This document shows, piece after piece, positions 1 through 9,494 of a DNA stretch of 64,000 nucleotides. Both the position numbers and the translations under genes were made by a program. The notes beneath the pieces were generated by a model. The model worked only from the letters and a program-made list of their open reading frames with translations, was not told where the DNA came from and did not search any database. Within the stretch, counting starts at the first letter, position 1. Every line of letters begins with the position of its first letter. Source of the stretch: Sternotherus odoratus (lineage: Eukaryota > Chordata > Testudines > Kinosternidae); assembly GCA_032164245.1 (NCBI GenBank), contig JAVMKO010000003.1:133856424-133920423 (forward strand), read 5' to 3'.

Positions 1-2619
1 ACAGCATGCTCAGACCCTTGGGAGGAGAGAGCATTGAATGTTGCTTTCCGGCAGCCGCTCTGGCCAGTCTCAGAGCAGCAATGATTCATCCAGTTCTTCT
101 CAGCTGACGGACAGTGAGCACATGTAAAAGGGGGAGCTTAGTTCTTTTCCGTCAGACAGCAAAGTTATTGGTGTATAATGTAATCACCCTGCTCCTCAGA
201 AAGGTTGTGGTATATTAGCCCACCTCTCTATAGCCCCTGAATTATGTAGGAGATCCCGGACAGTCACTTGGAAACTCATTTTTCTCATACTCTCTGGCCT
301 CTTCCTTCACCTTCATGTTTCTTTCCTGGCTTAGGGATACACCCTGTTCTTTCCTCTGCAAAGCCTGACTATCCAAAGGGCAGCAAAAACAACATTGTTC
401 AGCTCCCCAGCAAGGATAGAAGGAGCCCTTTCTAGGCACCCTTACCCCTACATGTGGAGCTGTGCTCTGTGGGGGAGTACGCAAAGGGTGCTGTGGGCTG
501 CTGGATCATCAGCCTAAAAATTTCTCCACGAAGAGAGGCTGCAGCAGCCACTGAGGATTCCATCCATCCTTGATCCCTTCAGAGCACTCTTGCTCACTGG
601 TCATTTACTGGGGCTATATGAAGGGTCTAGGAAATGCACGGTGAGAAATACCTGAGAAAGTGGAGAGACACGTTTTGGGTGTTCCTACAGGACCCTCACA
701 GATAGATATGGCTTGTATTCCTAATGTTTTGTAAGTTTGTTTAGCTGCTTGTATAATGTTGCTAAGGTAGTGGAACATCTGGCTGCCGAAAGTATAGAGC
801 ATTTGAATCCTCCTGGTTGCTTCAAGAAATGTCAGTTTACTGGCCAGTCTGACAATTTTTTGGCTTAGCTCCAGTTTGTGGTGCTTAGTTACTGACAAAT
901 AACTAAGCAACTCTTTTGGCTTAAAATGGGGTGAAATAAGGGCTGGTTCTCTCACTGGCCAATGATGGATTTTCAGCAATTGGAAATAACCCTCACCTTT
1001 TGTCTCACTTCTTCCCGTTCCTCCTCTCAGCTCATTTTTTCCTCTTCCATTCCTGCCAGAAAGAGAGCAGTTTTTCTTGTCAGATTTTTGATACTTCCTA
1101 GTTTCATGTCAACAGTATGTTTCATAATATTGTAGCATCTAGGCTTCTGATGTCAGTCTATACTTGGAGATCAGAGGTATGTGCCAATGATAAAATAACC
1201 ATAATCAATCCCCCCCCCCAAAAAAAAAAGAATACAGAAAGTGTGAACATTCAAGTTGTTTCTAATTTCATTGGACCAGTTTACTTTTACTTAGCTCTTA
1301 GGGTCTCAGCACTTATACATCTTCTGAAGACATAATTAAATTGTTTGGGGGAAAAAGTGTGAGTAGGACCTCAAAATCAAGCAAACAAACAATTCCTTGA
1401 GTTTTTGTTCTTTAAAATCCACAGTACACACTGTGCAAAGTGTCCAAATTAGAAGTGAATTGAGGGAACATACTGATCTCAGTAAATTCAGAGTAACTTC
1501 TTTGCTTCACTGGTGTTAGTGAGATCACGGTTCCAAATACCTCATACTGCAATGAAATGTCCTTCATCTTTGTGGGGTTTATGAAAAGGAGGAGACAGAG
1601 AGCAATTTTACAAACAAAATTTTCCACATTTAGAAACCTCATCTGCATGCCAGTGTATGGCCACAGCAACATCGTCCCAGATCCATGCACACAAGTCATG
1701 TGCTTATGAATCCAGCCTAGAGTTTTGTTTGTTTAACTAAATAATGGTATCTGATCAGATTTATTGGCTTCCCACATTAGCTGTGAACCTATTAAAGTAC
1801 AACTCTGGCCAGACCTTTTTTGGTATGTTGTGATTATGACATATTCAAAAGCTATCCTTTAAAAAGACATTAGTGTGAGTACCATGGGAAAATATACTCC
1901 AGGGATGTAGATGAATTGATATGATTTCCTTGATTGTATCTTTTTATTTATGAGCCATAATTTATGAATACTGAAAAGCAAACTAAAATGAGTGATGACT
2001 AACTACAGCCAAAGTAATAAATCAGTAGCAGCGAAAGGAGTGGTGATTTTGATCGAATCTATTGAATTAGCTGTTGCCCTTAGCCATTACAGGTATTGGA
2101 AAGACCTTTTAATATCTGCTTATCTCTCTCGGGGGAATGGGATAACTATATCATTATACACATAGGAAGCAAATTATTAAATTGTCTGCTTTTTAGAGTT
2201 AAACCTGTTTACATCTCTTATTAATTACTTGTTTAACAGTGCATTATATGAAATGAACTGCAGTTACGTTTTGACATTTTTTTTAATCCCCAAACTGTTT
2301 GCTGTTGTGATACTTCCCCCTGAGAATGGATTTAGCATTAGCACGACTGTTAATGTTTTAATTGTGTTATGCAATTATTTGTCAAGACATACAGCAGTCG
2401 GTAAGAGGATCAAACTTGGACTAGCATATTATCGAATCATTAGAACCCACATGCCTGAAATCCACCCAGCTTTATGACTGTGATCTACAGGCCTTTACTA
2501 TGAATGCTAACTAAATGCCAGAGGGGAAGGAGGGTTTTGTGCCTAAGGCACTGGACAGGCACGTGGAAGATCTCCATTAATTTCCTGGCTCTGACACAGA
2601 CAAGTTACGTCATTTCTTT
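1..2619. other. USH2A intron, nothing firm seen
   Basis: No exon or repeat I can name. It has a C10A10 mononucleotide tract at 1210-1229 and an unexplained 121-codon frame on the - strand at 614-979. USH2A exons upstream of 9285 must lie left of the window. Confidence 0.5.
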
Positions 2620-4314
2620 GGCCTGGTCTACTGTACGTGATTATTTCGGAATTAGCCGAGTTAATTTGAATTAAAACTGATTCCGTCCACACGACCAATA
2701 CTGTTTTGTCGATTTAAAGGGCTCATAAAGCCGGTTTCTGTACTCCACCTCGGCAAGTGGAGTAGCGCTAAAATCGACATTGCAGTTCCAGTACTGTGGA
2801 TGCAATTCGACGTTATTGGCCTCTGGGAGCTATCCCAGAATGTTCCATTGTGATCGCTCTGGACAACATTTTCAACTCTGATGAACTAGCCAGGTAGGCA
2901 GTAAAAGTTCTAGGAACTTTTGAATTTCATTTCCTGTTTGGCCAGCATGGTGAGCTCATCAGCACCTGTGACTGTGCAGAGTCCATCATCACAGGAGACC
3001 ACACAGTCCTGGATTCGCAGACGAGCTCCAGCATAGTCCAAACAGGAGGTACTGGGTCTCATCGCAGTATGGGGAGATGAATCTGTTATGGCAGAACTAT
3101 GTTAAAAAAAAAAAAGAAACGCAAATGCATACACTAACGTCTCCAGAGCCATGATGGAAAGAGGCTAATCCAGGGACACAGAGCAGTGTCCTGTGAAAAT
3201 CAAGGAGCTCAGGCAAGCCTACCAAAAAGCCAGGGAGGCAAACGGGCGCTCTGGGTCACAGCCCCATACATGACGCTTCTACCCTGAGTTGCATGCAATT
3301 ATGGGGGGTGACACCACCACTACCCCACCACTATCAGTGGCCACCTGCAAGGGGGGAATCACATGGAGCGAGGAAGATGACTTTTTGAAGGACAAAGAGG
3401 AGGAGGAGGAAGAGGGCAGTGCACAGGTGGCAAGTGGTGAATCCATTCTCTCCAGCAGCCAGGAATTGTTCTTAACACTGCAGCCAATACCCTCCATCCC
3501 CTCCCAAGGAGAGCTCCTGGACCTTGACGCCAGAGAAGGCACTTCTGGTGAGTGTACCAGGGTTTAAAAGGAAGGGTGTTTAAAACTTGTGATGCATTCG
3601 CCTCCAGTACAGCTACTGGAAAAGTCTGTTAAGGTATCTGGGGACTGAGCAGCAATCCTCCATGGACATGCCCATGAAGCTCTCCTGGAGGTACTCTGCA
3701 GACCTTTGCAGTAGGTTTCTGGGTAGAGCTGCCTTATTCCATCCTCCATGGTAGGACACTTTACCCCTCCAGGCCAGTAGCAAGTAGTCAGGAATCATTG
3801 CTTCGCAGAGCATGCCAGTGAAAGCTCCTGGGTTTTGGGTGCATGCAAGCAACATTTGTTCTTTATATCTCTGCATAAGCCTCACGAGAGTGATATTCAT
3901 GGGCACCTGTTTGAAAGAGGAGAATTTGTTTAAGGGAATAGTCAGAGGTGTCCATTCACACTGGGGTATCTGCGTTTGGCTGAGGCCTGATCAGAGCCAC
4001 ACAGTGGGGGTGGAGGGAAGCCCATCCACGCTGGGCTGTTCACATTTACTTTAAAGGGATCATACCTGATCTGAGCCTGCTTGGAGCCACGTGATGGTGT
4101 TGGAGTAATCTTCTAATGGATGGTAGAGACTTCAGGAACTGTGGGATAGCTACCCACAGTGCACCACTCCAAGAGTCAATGGTAGCCTCAGTACTGTGAA
4201 CACACTCCGCCAACTTAGTGCTTTTAGTGGGGACACACACAATCGAATGTATACAATCTGTTCCAAAAAATCGACTTCTATAAATTTGATATAATTTCAT
4301 ACTTAGATGTACCC
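2620..4314 (+). mobile_element. Degraded Harbinger-like DNA transposon with Myb/SANT-type ORF remnant
   Basis: The left end (ggcctggtctactgtacg) and right end (reverse complement gggtacatctaagta...) resemble the gggtatgtctacactac termini of a repeat family common in turtles. Subterminal tcgattt/tcgactt blocks occur on both sides, and TTT flanks both ends (2617-2619, 4315-4317), consistent with a decayed 3-bp TWA target duplication. The interior carries the remnant ORF annotated separately. Superfamily is inferred from end structure and memory. Confidence 0.6.
3130..3567 (+). pseudogene. Transposon-derived Myb/SANT-domain ORF remnant
   Basis: An open stretch from 3289 to 3567 (93 codons) begins LHAIMGG and continues with an acidic run (KDKEEEEEEG), then SSSQELFLTLQP. 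It is preceded in broken frame by KIKELRQAYQKAREANGRSG, typical of the Myb/SANT DNA-binding partner of Harbinger elements, often misannotated in turtle genomes as SANT/zinc-finger-like proteins. Frameshifts and the missing N-terminus make it a pseudogene. Function is inferred from family resemblance only. Confidence 0.6.
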
Positions 4315-4339
4315 TTTGTGCCTCATCTCCCCAACTTTA

Positions 4340-4505
4340 ACATAAGGATATCGGACTTCCTTTCTCCATCCTCCCCGTCTATCTCATTTAGATTGCAAGT
4401 TGTGTGTGGGAAGGGATCATTTCTTATTGTGTATTTGTACGGCATCTAGCACAATGAATCTCTGATACTGTTTATTGCCTCTAGGGGCTACCGTAATACA
4501 AAAGA
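4340..4505 (+). repeat. Amniote SINE/CORE-like tail
   Basis: Contains the pattern gattgcaagttgtg...gggaagggatcatttctta...tgtacggcatctagcacaatg...ggggctaccgtaatacaaa. This matches the conserved tail of an old reptile interspersed repeat by memory. Family assignment is tentative. Confidence 0.5.
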
Positions 4506-4916
4506 TGATACTACTAATAATATTAGTGTTTTGTTTTGTATTTTGTCTGGGGAGAGGCTGATTCATATCTAAAAGTAGCTAGGAAGAAAATGACACCCAG
4601 TAGCGATAGTCAGTTTACGTCACCAGCTAGAGAGGGTTCTTCTGTGGCTTTCAAAGCTTCTCTGATGCGCAGCGCACCCTGCTGCGCTCTTCTTATTGTC
4701 CTGTTGTCTTGCTGTGTGAAATTGGCCGCTAGGCGATTTGCCTCAACCTTCCACCCCCCCATAAATGTCTCCCCTTACTCTCAAAGATATTGTGGAGCAC
4801 ATATCAAGCAGCAATTTAAATCAGGATATTGGTTTTGCTGAGATCTAACCTAGTCAGCAAACAAAAAACAAAAAAAAGGTTAGTCCAATTAGGCTGAACC
4901 AGCTTGTTATCTCTGA

Positions 4917-5315
4917 TCAGGGAGGGTGGGTTATTCTTCTAGCATTTGAATGGGGGGGGTGAACATGGAGAGAGGAGAAACTATTTCTGTAATTAGCAAG
5001 CCATTGTAGGTCTTTGTTCAATCCGAGATTGTTTGTGTTGAATTTGCAAATGAATTGTAGCTCTGCAGTTTCCCTTTGCAGTCTGGACTTGAAGTTTTTT
5101 TGCTGCAGTATGGTGACTTTTAAATCTGTAATTGTGTGTCCAGGCAGATTGAAGTGTTCTCCTACAGGTTTTTGTATATTGCCATTCCTAATATCTGATT
5201 TGTGTGCATTTATCCTTTTTCGTAGGAACTGTCTAATTGGACTAACCTTTTTACCTCCCACCTGGTTCTTGCCTACTTTTCTATACCTGCCTCTGGACAC
5301 TTCCACTGCTTGCAT
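4917..5315 (-). pseudogene. Penelope-like element fragment, GIY-YIG endonuclease C-terminal part
   Basis: A 133-codon open frame on the - strand carries a GIY-YIG-type arrangement: LRKRINAHKSDIRNG, then VGEHFNLPGH, then DLKVTILQQKN and later LQFICKFNTNNLGLN. The R...H..D and H..PGH spacing and the closing NT..GLN match the endonuclease domain of Neptune/Penelope-like retroelements. The GIY and YVG half and the reverse transcriptase are absent; the sequence upstream of the domain is instead terminal-repeat-like, with a hammerhead-type motif on the opposite strand. It is a dead fragment in a USH2A intron. Confidence 0.72.
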
Positions 5316-5356
5316 CCGACGAAGTGGGTATTAGCCCACGAAAGCTTATGCTTCAA
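5304..5356 (+). ncRNA. Hammerhead-ribozyme-like motif (degenerate core) in Penelope-type repeat
   Basis: On the + strand: core box CCGACGA at 5316-5322 (consensus CUGANGA, U4 changed to C), stem II GTGGG/CCCAC (5324-5328, 5335-5339), GAAA at 5340-5343, a two-pair stem III GC-TTAT-GC (5344-5351) and then TT at the cleavage position. One extra A (5323) sits before stem II. Probably inactive because U4 is substituted. It reads opposite to the adjacent GIY-YIG frame. Confidence 0.55.
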
Positions 5357-5614
5357 AACTTTATAGTTAGTCTTTAAGGTGCCACAGGACTTTGTTACCT
5401 CTTCTTCTAGTGTTATTTTGGCAGCTTCTGTAGCCCTTTCATTATTCATTACCTGAGAATTCCAGTCACAGGTAAGTACGTTTGTTTTCTCCTTCATAAA
5501 TGGGCCTCCATAAACCCCCATTTTTAGAGACTGGTGAGCAGTCGTTTTGCTTGCCTACTGGTGAGGTGATTTTCTTCTTCTGGTGGTACTGCTCAGCTAT
5601 GATGGCTATTGGCC

Positions 5615-5715
5615 TATCTCATAGACTCATGGAAATGTAGAGTTGGAAGGGACCTCACGGAGTCATTAGTCGATCTCCCTGCACTGAGGCATGGTTACGT
5701 CCAGCCCTTCCCTTT
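5615..5715 (-). mobile_element. CR1 LINE 3' fragment
   Basis: The text catagactcatggaaatgta.gttggaagggacctca...tcattagtcgatctccctg matches the antisense of a CR1 3' end (tail motif then gttggaagggacctc). Short and diverged. Confidence 0.6.
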
Positions 5716-6018
5716 AATTCTCTTTAGGATTTCATGTACAGATTGAATAACTTTACATATTATTTTATGTTGATGCAAATAAATCAGTTTTCTTGCTCAA
5801 AACTTTAGCTCCTTTGTAAAGATCTGAGTTTTAAAAGTATTGTAGGGACCATTCCTGCATGGATAAAGAGATGAGCGCAATGATCTAACAGGATTTTTCC
5901 ATCCCCAGTGTCTGCGATTCTGTGATCTTCATCCATGTCTGGAAGCCAAGCAGATTTAATTGTCTTCAATGGCAGTTGTCAATACTCAGCTTACCTGAGG
6001 AACTGGCCTTGAATTAGG

Positions 6019-6136
6019 ATGACCAGATGTCCTGATTTCATAGGGACAACCCTGATATTTGGGGCTTTGTCTTATATAGGCTCCTAATGCCCCCCACCCC
6101 ATGTCCTGATTTTTCACATTTGCTGTCTGGTCACCC
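6019..6136. mobile_element. Short MITE with gaccagat/atctggtc-type termini
   Basis: The left end gatgaccagatgtcctgatt and right end tgctgtctggtcacccc form inverted ends. The interior tatagggacaaccctgatat.tggggctt is a motif abundant in turtle genomes. The short length implies a non-autonomous DNA element; superfamily is not decided. Confidence 0.6.
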
Positions 6137-7224
6137 CTTCATTGAATTTGGGAACATGGATGTGCTGTGGAGAATCTACGGACAGTTTTGCAGGTGAGAG
6201 TTTATCCAAGGCAGGCTTGTTGTTCTAGAGCTGAGGCAGCTTTTGCAGCATGTTTCTGCCACTCCTTATGATTGAGGTCTCTAGGACAGTCACTTGTAAC
6301 ACAGGTTTTGCCAGTTCTTGGCTGTGCTGTCAGACTTGGAAGCTGCCATATGATCGTTTTGGATGATTGCTGCTCACCAGTCTCTAAGAATGGGGGTTTA
6401 TGGAGGCCCATTTATGAAGGAGAAAACAAACGTACTTACCTGTGACTGGAATTCTCTAGTTCTCTGAATATATTGCCTCCAGAGAGCTTCTTTCTCTTTG
6501 ACCCTACTTCAAAGTGCTGTCTGGGCAGATGGCCAGCAAATTGATGAAGAGGTCTGAAATACTCTTTCTATAGATGCTTTTGGAGCCCCTACGTGGCTTT
6601 CTTGAGACACTGCACTCACTAATGGCTATACAGATTTTGGCAGGGTTCTGAGTCCACGCACTATGATGTAAGACTTAATGATTATTGAGGCAATATATTA
6701 AAAGAGTTGAAGTAACAAGTACCTTATTTTGATGGTTTCTTCTTTCCATACGGCATAGTCCCCAAAGTCTCTATTTATATTGGTAGTCTAGTGCCATGAT
6801 CACTTCCCCCACACTCTTACCCTTGTTCTGCTCTTGGCTAGCTTATTCTTTATGGCTTTATACAGTATATATTGCAGGTAATGCTTCTGTCTGCAGAGTC
6901 TTTTATGAATGTTATTTCATGTCCCTTATATTAACATCATCACACCTCAAAATGATGCAGTATAACTTCAAAAGACTTTCTGTTATTTTGTTTGTGTACA
7001 AAAGCATACCACAGAGCATTACATTAATCAGTGCAACAAGCTGTCATTGTTCATGAATGCCATGTGATGCATTTTTGAAGGGATCATGACACAGCCTTCC
7101 ATTTTTAATAGGTGCAATGGATCGCAGATGCAAATATTAGCAGTTGGATGTATAACTGTCTGATTTGCATATGCACTCAGGCAGGTGTCTAAATATTAGC
7201 ATGTATGTCTGCAATTAATACTTA

Positions 7225-7385
7225 TATCTCAGAATCTCAAAGTGCTTGCTATCACTAATTATCACAACTCTCCCTTAAGGAACGTATTTTTATGCCCATT
7301 TACCCTTTTCCAGGTGGCTAAACTGAGGCTGAGAGAAGTTAAATGATTTGCTCATTAAGGCCTCACAGGTTCCCATAGTTCAGAA
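7225..7385 (+). repeat. MIR-like SINE
   Basis: Contains atcacaactct.ccttaagga, tatttttatgcccatttaccc, ggctaaactgaggctgagag and aagttaaatgatttgctca, the conserved MIR core and 3' region in + orientation. Similar but weaker traces occur at about 26040-26135 (+), 37715-37870 (+) and 57475-57640 (- strand). Confidence 0.65.
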
Positions 7386-8949
7386 TAAAATTCTGGAGTA
7401 TTTCACCCCACGGTTGGGGTATTGAATCAATACAGGTGGATCTCTTTGACCTGCACCCTGCCTACGAATTTGCCATCCATGAAGAAAAATACTCCTTAAA
7501 ATGAGCAACTATTGTCAAATCTTTGTAACAGCAAAGACTTAACTGAGATAGTGTTTGACCTATTGCAGTAGACTGAAAGGAGTTTGACTTTAGGAAAACT
7601 TCTTTGCAGAGATCAGAGAGAAAATTATGCTGTGCAAACTTTTGGTACAGGATCTCATTTGTAGTAGAGTTTGCTCTAAAGCATATGAGAAAGTAACTTT
7701 GATTCTTTAACTTTAGTTGACATCTACAGTTTTTGAATCACAGCACTTAAGGCCCTTGTATGTTTTTGGTTCTCTCCTGCACCTGACCCCCTTTTAAAAT
7801 GTAAGGTCCCTGAATGCAGGTGTTGTAAATTCAGAAAACTAAAAGTTCTCTAGGATCTGTTTTTTTTAAAAAAAGATGAGAACTTTAGAAAAAACAACCA
7901 AAATACCCCTGTCCAGAAGAGAATACGTGAGAACGTGTTTTACTGTAGTTAGAACTGCTCAACATGAAAGCTTACTAAGGAATACTTATACTAAAAATCA
8001 CTCAGACAGTCCTCTTGTATTGCCATTTAGATCTATCATTCTGATTGATCACTATGTGGTTGGCTATTATTGAGCCTAATTTAACCCTATAAACTCACAC
8101 ATCCATCTAGTCTGTCTATTGTACCTGACATTCTACAAATTACTTACTCATGCAAATGATGACCTAAGGCAACCTTTTATGATATTCGTGTTTAATTATA
8201 CAAATGGTTTTTGATAAATAAGATTATACATCCTTCCATATGTTTATGCACTCCTTGATGAAAGCAAAATTTAATTTTCATGCAGATTTGTTGGAGACTG
8301 TGTTTAATAAGTGCTGAGTTTTATGTAGTCTGCAGATCAGTCTGGATTTGGGAAGCTGACAAAATCAGTAGGCATAGTTCATAGAGACGTGCAGTTTTTA
8401 ATCAGGCCTAATTCAAGCTGCTGTATTTGGAAACCTTGGAACTGAAACCACTCTCTTTGTGGTAGTATAATAAAGCAAATGTTATTGCAAAACTAAATGA
8501 ATAAAATTAGAGGTGCTGACTTACCCATGCTTTTCAATGTGTTTTCTTTATATTTTGGATTATTGACAAGTTTGCCAAATGATTAATTATATTAATATAT
8601 TTAATAGAGTGGGGTCCCTTAAAAACTTGCCAATTGCCTTAAATCACTGAGGTCCTGCTTCTGTAATTGGATCAGTGCAAGGGGAACTTAAGTTCCATGC
8701 AGAGCCACATTGACTTAATTGGACCTATTCACAGGTAAAAAGGCAGAACCCTCAGGGATACAATAGCAGGATTGGGGCTAGGTCAGTATTTGAAGTTTGC
8801 CCTTAGAATTTGCAATAGTCAAGGGAATGCTGCTCTTTCTTGCCTTATCTTAGGTAAGATAAGGTCAGTTTTCTAGGGCCTCCTCTGTGTACAGTATTAC
8901 ATGGCAAACAAAAGTGTCTGTTCTTAAATCAGCCTTGCAGGAACCCCAT

Positions 8950-9130
8950 GAAAATGCACTTGGCCCCCTTCATCATAATGGTGAAAAGCTAAGAATGGGT
9001 AACAGGGGATGGATGACTGGAACTGTTCTGTTCATTCGCTCGGAAGCACATGGCATTGGCCGCTGTCGGAAGACAGGATACTAGGCTACATGGACCTTTG
9101 GTCTAACCCAGTGTGGCCATTCTTCTGTTC
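8950..9130 (+). mobile_element. CR1 LINE 3' end
   Basis: gctgtcggaagacaggatac, ggctacatggacctttggtc, taacccagtgtggccattct and tctgttctta are the hallmark 3' end of reptile CR1 elements, sense on the + strand. It ends 155 bp before the first USH2A exon of the window. Confidence 0.75.
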
Positions 9131-9284
9131 TTAAAAATATTTGATTCCCCTCTTTAAAAAGAATTGATTTGAACCAGATGGAGGGACCAGAGAAATGTCA
9201 CAAAATTGTCTGAAGTTATAGTGCTCAGCCTCTTCCAAATCCTCACAATCCTTCACAAATTGCTCTTTGTTTTGTGTTTTCAAG

Positions 9285-9494
9285 GTCTGGTCAGTAAACT
9301 CTGCGGGTCGGACTCCTAGCAGCTGGGCACGCTGTAGAACAGCCCCTGCCCCTCCTGAAGGCCTCCAGGCACCCGTGTTCCACACTGTGGCATCTACGTT
9401 CACTGTGGTAAACATCAGCCCCCCTCTTAAGCCAAACGGGATAGTTAGTCTCTACAGGCTGTTCTCTAATAGCACCAGAGGGACCGATGTGGTG
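9285..9494 (+). CDS. USH2A: USH2A exon, FN3 module (first in window)
   Basis: 210 nt, phase 0 in and 0 out, 70 codons. Acceptor ...gttttcaag, donor gtgagt. It begins VWSVNSAGR and contains the inter-domain linker [12 protein letters not shown] followed by the start of the next FN3 module ([14 protein letters not shown]). The PNG(I/V) turn is the typical usherin FN3 B-C loop. Upstream USH2A exons must lie left of position 1. Confidence 0.93.

Larger units (their letters stand above)
5455..6456. repeat. Near-perfect 87-bp inverted repeat flanking 0.83 kb
   Basis: The arm 5455-5541 (gagaattccagtcacaggta...gactggtgagcag) recurs as reverse complement at 6370-6456 with one mismatch in 87. Arms start and end sharply. 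The span contains a CR1 fragment and a MITE, so it is not a simple element. Confidence 0.9.

Noticed and set aside
1..127. Short Ser-rich frame at the left edge ending SSSSSQLTDSEHM
   Set aside because: Too short, preceded by a stop and without splice sites in phase with USH2A.
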